This document shows, one piece after another, positions 43,116-50,875 of a DNA stretch of 64,000 bases. How positions within the stretch are numbered: position 1 is the stretch's first letter; each line of letters opens with the position of its first letter. Under the pieces are notes generated by a model. It was not told the origin of the DNA. It saw only the letters and a program-made list of their open reading frames with translations, and did no database searches. The stretch is from Streptomyces capillispiralis (GTDB lineage Bacteria; Actinomycetota; Actinomycetes; Streptomycetales; Streptomycetaceae): positions 3,504,501 through 3,568,500 of the forward strand of contig NZ_VIWV01000001.1 of assembly GCF_007829875.1 (NCBI RefSeq), in the 5' to 3' direction. Made by a program: the position numbers and the translations under genes.

Positions 43116-43730
43116 TCACACCCCGCCGTCCCCCCCGAGCACCCGCCGCACGAACTCACGTAGCTGCGCCCGCAGTTCCTCCCGTCCCGTTCCCTGCGTA
43201 CCCGCGACGTACTCGACCAGGTCGGCCCGTACGGCGGCCAGCAGGGCGTGGGCGGTGAAGCCGCCGTCGTCCGGGCCGGGGAGGTCCGCCAGCGCGGAGC
43301 GCAGCAGGGCGTGCCACCGCTCGTAGTGCTCCGCCCGGTAGGGGCTGTCACCGCCCGTGCCCTCCAGCGCCAGCGCGAGGTGACGGTGGTCGAACTTGAA
43401 GCACAGGACGGCGTCGAGCAGCGCGGGCACCCGCTCCAGCGGCGGCGTGCCGGGTCCCAGCGGCGGCGGGCCCTCGGCCACCGCGCGCTCCAGTGGTTCG
43501 AGCCGCGCCGCGTACAGCGCGCGGATCAGTGCCGTGCGGTCGCCGAACGCGCGGAACAGCGTCCCCTTGCCGACGCCGGCCGCCGCCGCGACATCGGCCA
43601 TGGTGACGTCGTCGGGGCTCGCGCAACGGGCGAAGAGGTCGTCCGCGGCGGCGAGCAGTGCCGCCCGGTTGCGCGCCGCGTCCTTGCGCGGCTTCCGCCC
43701 CGCCGCGCCGCCGTCCGCTTCGGTCTCCAC
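43116..43730 (-). CDS. TetR family transcriptional regulator
   Basis: The 204-residue protein has a TetR helix-turn-helix (RKDAARNRAALLAAADDLFA, VTMADVAAAAGVGKGTLFRAF) and a C-terminal ligand domain (PPLERVPALLDAVLCFKFDH, FTAHALLAAVRADLVEYVAG). GTG at 43730 has GGAGG 6 bases upstream and is preferred over GTG 43736. It is divergent from the SnoaL-like gene. Two near-identical palindromes lie between, so it should repress both its own gene and the two-gene operon opposite. Confidence 0.93.
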   Translation of the reverse strand: METEADGGAAGRKPRKDAARNRAALLAAADDLFARCASPDDVTMADVAAAAGVGKGTLFRAFGDRTALIRALYAARLEPLERAVAEGPPPLGPGTPPLERVPALLDAVLCFKFDHRHLALALEGTGGDSPYRAEHYERWHALLRSALADLPGPDDGGFTAHALLAAVRADLVEYVAGTQGTGREELRAQLREFVRRVLGGDGGV

Positions 43731-43760
43731 AGCCACCCTCCACCACCCCGCATTGCAAAC

Positions 43761-43775
43761 CGGACCGCCGGTCCG
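43761..43775. promoter_or_regulatory. TetR-type operator 1
   Basis: CGGACC-GCC-GGTCCG is an inverted repeat 31 bases upstream of the tetR GTG. It is almost identical to operator 2, about 35 bases away. Confidence 0.7.
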
Positions 43776-43794
43776 TATCGTCGTGCCCACCGAA

Positions 43795-43811
43795 GCGGAC
43801 CACCGGTCCGC
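43795..43811. promoter_or_regulatory. TetR-type operator 2
   Basis: GCGGACC-ACC-GGTCCGC is a 17-bp inverted repeat 25 bases before the ATG of the SnoaL-like gene. It matches operator 1 and likely overlaps the promoter of the SnoaL/NmrA operon. Confidence 0.7.
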
Positions 43812-43835
43812 ATCCTACGGGACGGAGACCCGCCC

Positions 43836-44279
43836 ATGCCCGAGCACACCCCCACCCCGCTCCCCACCTCACCGGAAGCGGTCTACCGCCACGGCCTGCG
43901 CCTGCTGCTGGACAAGGACATCCCCGCCTGGGTCGGCCTGTGGGCCGAGGACGGCGTCATGGAGTTCCCCTTCGCCCCCGAAGGATGGCCCCGGCGGCTG
44001 GAGGGCAGGGAGGCGGTCGCCGCGTACATGCGCGACTACCCCGACCACATCGACCTCCAGGACATCCCCGACCTGCGCGTCCACCGCACCACCGACCCCG
44101 ACACCCTCGTCGTCGAGATGCGCGCCGTGGGCCGCGTCGTGGACACCGACCGCCCCTACGACATGACCTACATCGCCGTCGTGACCTTCCAGGACGGCCT
44201 CATCACCGGCTACCGCGACTACTGGAACCCCCTCGTCGTGCGGGAACCCGGCGTCGACTTCACCGGGGCGACCCGATGA
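43836..44279 (+). CDS. SnoaL-like (PhzA/B type) NTF2-fold protein
   Basis: The 147-residue protein is a nuclear-transport-factor-2-fold member similar to PhzA/B: YRHGLRLLLDKDIPAWVGLWAEDGVMEFPFAP, ALEGREAVAAYMRDYPDHI-like helix, DPDTLVVEMRAVGRVV and the C-terminal ITGYRDYWNPLVVRE. Members act as isomerases or dehydratases or just bind aromatic ligands. It overlaps the next gene by four bases (ATGA), and lies downstream of operators of the divergent TetR protein. The pair looks like a small-molecule response cassette. Confidence 0.88.
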   Translation: MPEHTPTPLPTSPEAVYRHGLRLLLDKDIPAWVGLWAEDGVMEFPFAPEGWPRRLEGREAVAAYMRDYPDHIDLQDIPDLRVHRTTDPDTLVVEMRAVGRVVDTDRPYDMTYIAVVTFQDGLITGYRDYWNPLVVREPGVDFTGATR

Positions 44280-45130
44280 CCGCCGCCGGCACCGTCCTCG
44301 TCACCGGCGCCACCGGCACCACCGGCAGCCGCACCGTCGCGCGCCTGGTCGCCGCCGGCCACCGCGTGCGTGCGGCCGGCCGCCGGGGCGCCGCGCTCCC
44401 GGGCGCGCAGCCGGCCCGTTTCGACTGGTACGACCCCACCACCCACGACGACGCCCTCACCGGCACCGACCGCGTCCACCTCGTCCCGCCCATCGGCGAC
44501 CCGGACCCGGCGGCGGTCATGCTGCCGTTTCTCGAACGCGCCCGGGCGCTGGGCGTACGCCGTGCGGTCCTCCTCAGCTCCTCGGCCGTCCCCGAGGGCG
44601 GCCCGGCGGTGGGCCTGGTGCACCAGGCCCTGCCGTCCCTCTTCGACGAGTGGGCGGTCCTGCGCCCCTCCTGGTTCATGCAGAACTTCACCGGGACGCA
44701 CCTCCACGCCACCACGATCCGCGAGACCGGCACCTTCGCGACCGCCACCGGCGACGGCCGCGTCGCCTACGTCGACGCCGACGACATCGCCGCGGTCGCC
44801 CTGCACGCCCTGACCGACACCGACGCCCCGAACACCGACCTCGTCCTGACCGGCCCCGACGCCCTCACCCACGACGACGTCGCCACGATCCTCACCGAGA
44901 CCACCGGCCGCCCCGTCACCCACCACCGCCTGACCGTGGCGGAGGTCCGCCACCGCCTCACCGAGTCGGCGGGCATCCCGCCGCAGTTCGCCGCGCTGCT
45001 GGCCGACATGGACCGCGCCATCGCGGACGGCGCCGAGGACCGCACCACCGACACCGTCCACCGCCTCACGGGCCGCCCGGCGAACGACTTCCGCACGGCC
45101 GTGACCCGCGAGACGAGCCGGGGCCTCTAG
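44276..45130 (+). CDS. NmrA-like NAD(P)H-binding oxidoreductase
   Basis: The 284-residue atypical SDR has VLVTGATGTTGSRTVARLVA (residues 7-26) for dinucleotide binding, an NADP-type Arg (AAGRRGAALP), a VLLSSSAVPEGG strand, and a C-terminal region rich in Thr/His. It resembles NmrA/QOR2-type proteins, some of which reduce quinones and some of which only sense NADP. It is co-operonic with the SnoaL-like gene and under the TetR operators. A quinone or other aromatic ligand is a plausible inducer. Confidence 0.88.
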   Translation: MTAAGTVLVTGATGTTGSRTVARLVAAGHRVRAAGRRGAALPGAQPARFDWYDPTTHDDALTGTDRVHLVPPIGDPDPAAVMLPFLERARALGVRRAVLLSSSAVPEGGPAVGLVHQALPSLFDEWAVLRPSWFMQNFTGTHLHATTIRETGTFATATGDGRVAYVDADDIAAVALHALTDTDAPNTDLVLTGPDALTHDDVATILTETTGRPVTHHRLTVAEVRHRLTESAGIPPQFAALLADMDRAIADGAEDRTTDTVHRLTGRPANDFRTAVTRETSRGL

Positions 45131-45787
45131 AGGAGGCCGGTCGCTTCGTCGGCCAGGCGGGCGAGGCTTACGCGGCAGGTGAGGCCGGTGGGGCCGGGGC
45201 GGGGGTCGGGCCGGTCGGGCGCGTCCGAAGCGGCCGCCGCCTCGTGCGCCCCGGCACGGACCGCACCGACCGGTAGCCCGTGCCACCCGGCTCCGGTTCG
45301 GGGCCCGCCGGCGGGGACCGTACCAGCCGGCTCGCGAACACCGCCGAGACGGGAATGGGAGCGATGCGGCCCTTGACGACGACCCCCGGGTGCCGACGAA
45401 AGGGGCCGGGAGACGCATGGCGCCGGCCGCGGTCAAGTCCCGCCGGGTCACAAGTCTGTCCCACCGCACCGGTGGCCGCGAACAGGTGCGCAACGGTGCG
45501 GGAACCGTCTCCCGGCCGGGCCGGCGGCGTGTCCCGGCGCGATGCGGCGCACCGTGCTCGGACCCTTGCCTCCCTTGCCGGACGGCGTCAGGGGGCACCG
45601 GAGGGCCCGTGCGGTGCGGACGGGGCACGCCCGGTGGCGATGTACGCCGAGCCCGTCTCCGCCTGTAACAGGGCTGTAGCAGCGGGCGGTTGGGCGAAAC
45701 GAAGGACCGGGCCGGGCGCTCTTGGTACCCGGAAGCGCTCGCTCGTACCGACGGGCCGGCACCCCGACCGATACCGAGGAAGACACC
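45131..45787. other. Long intergenic region before DUF4232 gene
   Basis: These 657 bases contain only short GC-rich open frames with no family features (for example 45390-45668), and none has a convincing start. The region likely holds the promoter of the lipoprotein gene at 45788 near its end. I see no RNA gene or repeat I can name. Confidence 0.5.
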
Positions 45788-46456
45788 ATGCGCGTCAACA
45801 AAATGACCATCGCAGCCCTGGCCGTTGTGGCGGGCCTCTCGCTCACCGCCTGCCAGAACGACGACGCCGCCACGGACCAGAGCAACTCGTCCGCCGCGTC
45901 CGACCCGTCTGCCCCGAACGAGGGTTCGGGTTCGAACGGCTCGGGCCAGGGTGCCGCGAAGACCTCCGCCGGGAAGAACTCGGACAAGGAGCAGCAGGGC
46001 ACGGTCGCCGGAACCGGCTCCGCCAAGAACAGCAAGGTCGGCAAGTGCCGCACCGACGAGCTGGAGGTCACGGCGACGGACAACACCATCGACGGCGACC
46101 CGGGCGGCACCGTCGCGGTGACGTTCACGAACGGCGGCGGCCGGGACTGCTCGATCTCGGGTTACGCGGGTGTCGACCTGAAGACCAGCGCGGGGTCGCT
46201 GTCCGCGACGCGCACCGGCGAGCAGGCGACCTCAACGGTCCTCAAGGACGGCGAGTCGGCGGCCTTCGGCATCACGTACCCGATCAACGACTCGGGCGGC
46301 TCCGGCGTCCGCATCACGGGCCTGCTGGTGACCCCGCCGAACGAGACGAAGTCGGTCTCCCTCGACTGGCCGGGCGCCGCCACGCTGCCCGTCACGGACG
46401 GCTCCGGCACCCCGGTGAAGGTCGGCCCGATCGGCAGCGCCGGCCAGGGCGGCTGA
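45788..46456 (+). CDS. DUF4232 lipoprotein
   Basis: The 222-residue product has a signal peptide with lipobox (GLSLTACQND), a Ser/Gly/Asn-rich linker (about 25-85), then a DUF4232 domain: CRTDELEVTATDNTIDGDPG, VTFTNGGGRDCSISGYAGVDL, VSLDWPGAATLPVTDGSG. Two cysteines in the domain may form a disulfide. It is a second DUF4232 protein besides that at 38038. ATG 45788 has GAGGAAG upstream. It is convergent with the RsbW-like gene, with 12 bases between. Confidence 0.88.
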   Translation: MRVNKMTIAALAVVAGLSLTACQNDDAATDQSNSSAASDPSAPNEGSGSNGSGQGAAKTSAGKNSDKEQQGTVAGTGSAKNSKVGKCRTDELEVTATDNTIDGDPGGTVAVTFTNGGGRDCSISGYAGVDLKTSAGSLSATRTGEQATSTVLKDGESAAFGITYPINDSGGSGVRITGLLVTPPNETKSVSLDWPGAATLPVTDGSGTPVKVGPIGSAGQGG

Positions 46457-46468
46457 CCCGCACCGTCA

Positions 46469-46900
46469 TCACCGGGGCCCGCACCGGATTCCCACCTCCG
46501 CCCACACCGTCTTGCACGGCTCCGGGCCCCGCACCACACCCCAACGGTCGGCCAACTCCTCGACGAGCAGCAGCCCGTAGCCCGACTCACTGGGCTCCGG
46601 CGCCGCACTCCCGGCCACGGGCACGCTCTCACCCCTGGCATCGGTCACCTCGATCCGCAGCACACCGGGCGCGGTGACCACGAGGGTCAGCCGGAAGTCC
46701 CGCCCCGGGACACGGCCGTGCAGCACGGCGTTCGCGGCGAGTTCGGCGACGATCAGCCGCGCCGGGTCCAACGGCAGCCCCCAGGCGCGCAGTTGCTCGG
46801 CGGCGAGCAGCCGGGCCAGCCGGGCACCCCGGCGGGTCGCGGACAGCGGCACGGTGAACTGGTGGAGCGGGGTGCGCGGCACAGCGATTTCCTGATTCAC
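46469..46900 (-). CDS. RsbW-like ATP-binding protein (anti-sigma factor kinase type)
   Basis: The 143-residue protein is a GHKL-type ATPase: RARLIVAELAANAVLHGRVPGRDFRLTL carries the N-box (ELAANAVLHG), LRIEVTDARG is the next motif and SESGYGLLLVEELADRWGV a glycine-rich lid. Such proteins phosphorylate anti-anti-sigma factors and bind sigma factors; Streptomyces has many of unknown partner. No antagonist or sigma gene is adjacent. The start GTG at 46900 gives MNQEIAVP. It is close to the tgm cluster but separated from it by 129 bases. Confidence 0.85.
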   Translation of the reverse strand: MNQEIAVPRTPLHQFTVPLSATRRGARLARLLAAEQLRAWGLPLDPARLIVAELAANAVLHGRVPGRDFRLTLVVTAPGVLRIEVTDARGESVPVAGSAAPEPSESGYGLLLVEELADRWGVVRGPEPCKTVWAEVGIRCGPR

Positions 46901-47029
46901 GTCACCCAGCGTGTTGGGTCGCGTTCCCGCTGTGAAGACGGGTGAGTCGTGCGACCGCCGGGTGTCCGTGGCGTGTCCGGTCCCGTCCGGGTTGCCCGGG
47001 TGCGGCAGGCGACACAGGGTCTCGTCCCC

Positions 47030-48232
47030 TCAGGGCGACGGCAGCGGCAGGCAGGGCACCTGCGGTTGCCGCAGATGCTGTCCACCGTCGTGGACGCACA
47101 GGGTGAAGGTCTCCGGTCCTGGCCGTCCGGCCGCGTCGTAGACGTCGATGAGGCGCTCGACGCTCTCCCACAGCCGCACCTGCCCGCCCTCGCGTACCCG
47201 CCAGCCGCCGTCGCCGTCCGGGGCCAGCATGGCGGCCGACCCGCTGACCACGTCGACCAGGTGCACGATGCCGCCGACGGCGGTCAGTTGCGCGTCGGGC
47301 ACGGCGCTCTGCACGAGGAAGCGCAGGTGGAAGGCTTCCTCGGTCGCGGCGGTGATCCGCTCGGGAGCGTGCCGGGCGGCCCGCGGCCTTCCCGGCAGCC
47401 CGGCCGCCCAGTGGGCGGGGTTGCCGAAGGCCGGCGCCGCGTGCGTACGCGCCGACATGAAGGAGACCGTGCCGCCCAGCAGCCGCCCCTCGGCGGTGCC
47501 GTCCCCGGCGACGGTGAGCAGGACGCGGGCGTACCCGTAGAGCCAACCGGAGAGCGTCAGCAGGATCTTGCCGCCCGGCCGGGTCTGGGCTACCAGGGCC
47601 GGGGGCACGGCGCGGAAGGAGCAGGCGGCGACGATCCGGTCGAACGGGGCCTCGGGCCAGTACCCGTACAGCCCGTCCGCAACCGCGAGGGTGGGTGCGT
47701 AACCGCAGCCGTGCAGCGCGCTCGCCGCCCGCTCCAGCCGGTGCGGGTCCACCTCGATGCTCGTCACACCGGCCGATCCGAGGCGTTCGCAGGCGAGCGC
47801 GGTCGAGTACCCCGTCCCCGTACCGATCTCCAGCACCGTGTGCCCCTCCCGCACGTCGGCGTCGGCCCACATCCGCACCACGAGCGACGGCAGCGTGGAG
47901 GACGAGGTCGGGGCCCCTCCGTGGCGTCCGGCCGGGTGCTCCCAGTCGGGTTCGTCGCCGTCGAACTGTGTGATGAGCGTGGTGTCGGAGTACGCGGCGG
48001 CCAGCCAGCGCCCGTGGTCGAGCGCGGCGGTGACCGGCTGCCACAGGGTAAGCCCCTGCCCGTCGCACTCCTCGCCGGGCAGGTAGAAGCCGGGCACGAA
48101 CCGGTGCCGGGGCACCGCCTCCACCGCCGCCCGCCAGGCCGGATCGTCCAGCACCCCGCGTACGGCAAGGTCCTCCGCCATGATGGCGCGCAGCCGCGCG
48201 GCATCGGTTTCGAGGTCGACGGGCAGCGTCAT
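47030..48232 (-). CDS. tgmC: PIMT-like O-methyltransferase of ATP-grasp RiPP system (TgmC type)
   Basis: The 400-residue protein has a protein-L-isoaspartyl methyltransferase-like core: FVPGFYLPGEE and QPVTAALDHGRWL, then LPSLVVRMWADA, SAM motif HTVLEIGTGTGYSTALACER (about 133-152), VTSIEVDPHRLERA and DRIVAACSFRAVPPALVAQ. A long C-terminal domain follows, unlike normal PIMT of about 215 residues. In fuscimiditide-type pathways such an enzyme methylates an Asp of the graspetide, giving an aspartimide. The gene overlaps tgmB by four bases (ATGA), so they act together. Confidence 0.88.
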   Translation of the reverse strand: MTLPVDLETDAARLRAIMAEDLAVRGVLDDPAWRAAVEAVPRHRFVPGFYLPGEECDGQGLTLWQPVTAALDHGRWLAAAYSDTTLITQFDGDEPDWEHPAGRHGGAPTSSSTLPSLVVRMWADADVREGHTVLEIGTGTGYSTALACERLGSAGVTSIEVDPHRLERAASALHGCGYAPTLAVADGLYGYWPEAPFDRIVAACSFRAVPPALVAQTRPGGKILLTLSGWLYGYARVLLTVAGDGTAEGRLLGGTVSFMSARTHAAPAFGNPAHWAAGLPGRPRAARHAPERITAATEEAFHLRFLVQSAVPDAQLTAVGGIVHLVDVVSGSAAMLAPDGDGGWRVREGGQVRLWESVERLIDVYDAAGRPGPETFTLCVHDGGQHLRQPQVPCLPLPSP

Positions 48233-49209
48233 GAACGGCCCTTCCTTTCCACGGTGAGAAGGTCGGCGAACGCCTCGGTGATGTCGTAGGCGTCGGGAAG
48301 CCAGCCCCACTGGCCGTTCGGGTTGCACTCGATCGCCGTCCAGTGTTGCGGGTCGTCCCCGTCCCCGGTGAGCGCGAAGTCGAAGCAGCCGAAGACCAGA
48401 CCGAACGAGGCCAGGTAGGCGTGCAACGCCGCCGCGACGGGCGGCGGCACGATGATGGGCGCGTGGAGCAGGGCGCCCCAGTCGCCCCGGCGCCAGTCCA
48501 GCGCGCCGTCCGGTGCGGCGATCTGCTGGGCGAAGACACGACGGCCGACCACGGTGACACGTACGTCACCGGTCTTGGGGATCTCGGCCTGGAACAGGTG
48601 GGCGGTCACGGTGAGCGTGTCGTCGAAGGTCTCCGGGTCGACCCGCTGGGTCCAGATCGCTCCGGCCTGTCCGTCGTCGGCGGCGGGCAGGCCGCGGAAC
48701 GTCTTGCAGACGACGGGACCGTGGACGGCGGCGAACTCCCGCGCCGACTTACGGTCGTTGGTGATCAGCGTCGGAGGAATCCTCAGCCCGAGCCGGGCGA
48801 GCCTGCGGAGCTGGGCGGGCTTGGACTCCGCGCGGGCCACCGCGGCCGGATGGTTGACGTACCGGGCGCCGGACAGGGCGTTCAGGACGCCACCGAACCC
48901 GTGCCGCGCCTCGGAGGCGGCGAAATCCGCCTGCTGCCGGGGCAGATGCGCGAACCGGGTGCCGTACGGAGTGGGGCGGCGGTAGTACACCGCCGCCACC
49001 TCCCCCGGCTCCACCTCCCGGCTCGCCGTACGCAGTCGCCCGCGCCATGCCGGACGGTCCGCGTCGATACGGAAGCCGAACGTCAGGGCGGGCCCGATGT
49101 CGGCGGGGTCGACTCGGACGACGGGCACCTCTCGCGCGTTCAGCGCGGCGACGACCAGGTCCGCGGTGACATCCTCCAGCGCGGTGACGACCAGGACGGT
49201 GGAGGCCAT
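48229..49209 (-). CDS. tgmB: ATP-grasp ribosomal peptide maturase (TgmB type)
   Basis: The 326-residue enzyme begins STVLVVTALEDVTADLVVAALN and has an ATP-grasp fold: ARYVNHPAAVARAESKPAQLRRL, GPVVCKTFRG, DVRVTVVGRRVFAQQI, GCFDFALTGDG and IECNPNGQWGWL (metal and ATP site). These macrocyclases form ester or amide links between side-chain acids and Ser/Thr or Lys of the precursor, making graspetides. ATG at 49209. It is just downstream of the precursor gene (3-nt gap) and overlaps the methyltransferase gene. This is the family I recall as SAV_5884-like. Confidence 0.92.
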   Translation of the reverse strand: MASTVLVVTALEDVTADLVVAALNAREVPVVRVDPADIGPALTFGFRIDADRPAWRGRLRTASREVEPGEVAAVYYRRPTPYGTRFAHLPRQQADFAASEARHGFGGVLNALSGARYVNHPAAVARAESKPAQLRRLARLGLRIPPTLITNDRKSAREFAAVHGPVVCKTFRGLPAADDGQAGAIWTQRVDPETFDDTLTVTAHLFQAEIPKTGDVRVTVVGRRVFAQQIAAPDGALDWRRGDWGALLHAPIIVPPPVAAALHAYLASFGLVFGCFDFALTGDGDDPQHWTAIECNPNGQWGWLPDAYDITEAFADLLTVERKGRS

Positions 49210-49212
49210 CGG

Positions 49213-49479
49213 TCAGTCCGATTCGTAGTCGGTGGTGCTGTCGTCCTGCGTCTGGGGCTGCGGGCCGTTCCCGTCTCCGCCCCCGGACACGGAGGCGGTA
49301 CCGGTCGTCCTCGATGTCCCGTGCTTGCCCATCTCGACCGGCCGCCCAGTGGCATCGACGTAGCGGGCGATCTGCGTGACGGGGTCGAGCGTCACGGTCG
49401 CGTACGGCGGCGGCCCGACCGGCAGCCGGTCGGTGACCAGGCGCAGCGCCCAGGGGGCCTCGGGGGCGAGTGTCGTCAT
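49213..49479 (-). CDS. tgmA: ATP-grasp-modified RiPP precursor (TgmA type)
   Basis: The 88-residue precursor starts at ATG 49479 (MTTLAPEAPWALRLV). The leader matches the ATP-grasp target pattern: PWALRLVTDRLPVGPPPYATV, then LDPVTQIARYVDATGRPVEM, then GKHGTS (51-56). The core lies in the C-terminal 30 residues: a Ser/Thr-rich stretch (56-65), GGGDGNG with Asp69-Gly70 and Asn71-Gly72, and an acid-rich end (DDSTTDYESD). Ser/Thr plus Asp/Glu are the ring-forming partners. It is read with tgmB and tgmC as one operon, and divergent from the XRE gene. Confidence 0.9.
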   Translation of the reverse strand: MTTLAPEAPWALRLVTDRLPVGPPPYATVTLDPVTQIARYVDATGRPVEMGKHGTSRTTGTASVSGGGDGNGPQPQTQDDSTTDYESD

Positions 49480-49527
49480 GGGGGTCCCTTCTCTGTCCGC
49501 GATGCGGAGTTCCAGATTCTCGCCACT

Positions 49528-49553
49528 CAGTGTGCTCGCGCGTGTGCACACTG
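49528..49553. promoter_or_regulatory. Inverted repeat between tgmA and the XRE gene
   Basis: CAGTGTGC and GCACACTG are perfect 8-bp arms separated by 10 bases; an inner GTGTGCACAC palindrome overlaps the right arm. It sits 49 bases before tgmA and 132 bases before the XRE gene start. It is a good candidate operator for the XRE regulator. Confidence 0.6.
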
Positions 49554-49684
49554 TGCATATGGGCAGCTCGTACGGCCGACGGCTGTACGCCGGCTGCCCG
49601 GTTTCTGTCCGCCCTGCCCGGGGTGACCGGGCGCGGGCGGCCGGAGTTGGTCCGGGGAAGGGCGCGCGACGGGAGGCGGCGAAC

Positions 49685-50518
49685 ATGGGTGAGTGGGAAG
49701 CGGGGCTGGACGACGAAGAGGCCGGGGCCGTGATGCGGACGGTCACGCGGCAGTTGAAGCTGTGGCGGGAGGCGGCCGGCCTGACGCAGGCGGAGTTCGG
49801 GGCAGCCATCGGGTACGGGGAGGAGTTGGTCTCCTGCGTGGAGCGGGGGCGGCGAATTCCCCGGCCGGAGTACCTGGACGCGGCGGACGAGGTGCTGGGG
49901 GCGGGCGGGAAGATCGCCGCGATGAAGGGGGACGTGGCGGAAGCCCGGTACCCGAAGAAGGTGCGGGACGTGAAGCGCCTGGAAGCGGAAGCCGTCGAGA
50001 TCTGCTCCTACAACAACTGCGTCATCGATGGACTCTTGCAGACCGAGGCTTATGCACGAGCCGTGTTCAGCTCTCGACGACCGCAGTTCGCGGAAGAGGA
50101 GCTGGAGCAGCGGGTAGCCGCTCGGCTGGATCGCCAGGAGATCTTCTGCGCTCCAAAAGCCCGTCCCCTCTTCAGTTTCGTGCTGTGTGAAGCGACACTG
50201 CGCCGCCTGATCGGGGGCAAGATGGTGATGCGCAACCAGCTCGAACGGCTGTCGGAAGTGGCCAGGCTGCGGAACGTCGACCTACAGGTGCTGCCCCTGA
50301 GCCGGGAGGAGAACTCCGGCCTCGGCGGCCCCTTCCGACTGCTCAAGCTCAAGGACGGAGCGGCCGTGGGTCTGAGCGAAATCCAGCTCACCAACCGCGT
50401 GATCACCGACCCGAAAGAGACCACGGTCCTCGACATGCGCTATGGGATCATCCGGGCGCAGGCTCTCACACCACGAGAGTCGCTGGCCTTCATCGAGAAA
50501 GTGCTGGGAGAGTCATGA
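49685..50518 (+). CDS. XRE regulator with DUF5753-type C-terminal domain
   Basis: The 277-residue protein has an XRE helix-turn-helix (LWREAAGLTQAEFGAAIGYG, ELVSCVERGRRIP) and a C-terminal DUF5753-like ligand or partner domain (YNNCVIDGLLQTEAYARAVF, ELEQRVAARLDRQEIF, VDLQVLPLSREENSGLGGPF). It is typical of the Streptomyces WhiJ-like family, paired with a small DUF397 protein. The ATG at 49685 has GGAGG 7 bases upstream. It overlaps the DUF397 gene by four bases. It is divergent from the tgm operon and may control it. Confidence 0.9.
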   Translation: MGEWEAGLDDEEAGAVMRTVTRQLKLWREAAGLTQAEFGAAIGYGEELVSCVERGRRIPRPEYLDAADEVLGAGGKIAAMKGDVAEARYPKKVRDVKRLEAEAVEICSYNNCVIDGLLQTEAYARAVFSSRRPQFAEEELEQRVAARLDRQEIFCAPKARPLFSFVLCEATLRRLIGGKMVMRNQLERLSEVARLRNVDLQVLPLSREENSGLGGPFRLLKLKDGAAVGLSEIQLTNRVITDPKETTVLDMRYGIIRAQALTPRESLAFIEKVLGES

Positions 50519-50721
50519 CCCTCAAGCCCTCTGACGGAGCCGATGGCAAGCTGGAGTGGATAAAGAGCAGCTATAGCTCGGACGACGGTCCGTCTTGCGT
50601 CGAGGTCGCCGCCACCCCGGCGATCATCCATGTGCGCGACTCCAAGATTCCGGACGGCCACCGCCTTGTCCTCACCCCCACTACCTGGGCCGCCTTCCTG
50701 CCGTACGTGTCCGAGCACTGA
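50515..50721 (+). CDS. DUF397 small protein
   Basis: The 68-residue protein has the DUF397 signature: WIKSSYSSDDGPSCVEVA and VRDSKIPDGHRLVLTPTTWAAFL. Its gene overlaps the XRE gene (ATGA). Pairs of this kind include WhiJ-locus proteins and behave in some studies as antitoxin-like or regulator-partner modules; BldB-like proteins are a related theme. I infer that it binds and modulates the XRE regulator. It is followed by a strong terminator. Confidence 0.92.
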   Translation: MTLKPSDGADGKLEWIKSSYSSDDGPSCVEVAATPAIIHVRDSKIPDGHRLVLTPTTWAAFLPYVSEH

Positions 50722-50733
50722 CGTAGCAAACAC

Positions 50734-50771
50734 ACGTGGCCCGCACCCGGATGCACAGGTGCGGGCCACGT
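50734..50771 (+). terminator. Strong terminator after DUF397 gene
   Basis: A perfect 14-bp stem (ACGTGGCCCGCACC / GGTGCGGGCCACGT) with a 10-nt loop begins 13 bases after the stop codon. It also faces the end of hemD on the minus strand. Confidence 0.8.
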
Positions 50772-50875
50772 CTGCGTGTCAGTCGGCGACCGGAGCCGCC
50801 TCCGTCGCCGGTCCTTCTCCCCGAGCAGCGGCGAGGCGCCTTCACGGCACGCCCCGCCACCTCACGCGTAAGGGC

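Noticed and set aside
45131..45787. Candidate small genes in the spacer before the DUF4232 lipoprotein
   Set aside because: The frames lack conserved motifs and credible starts; no hairpin pattern of a known RNA was found.
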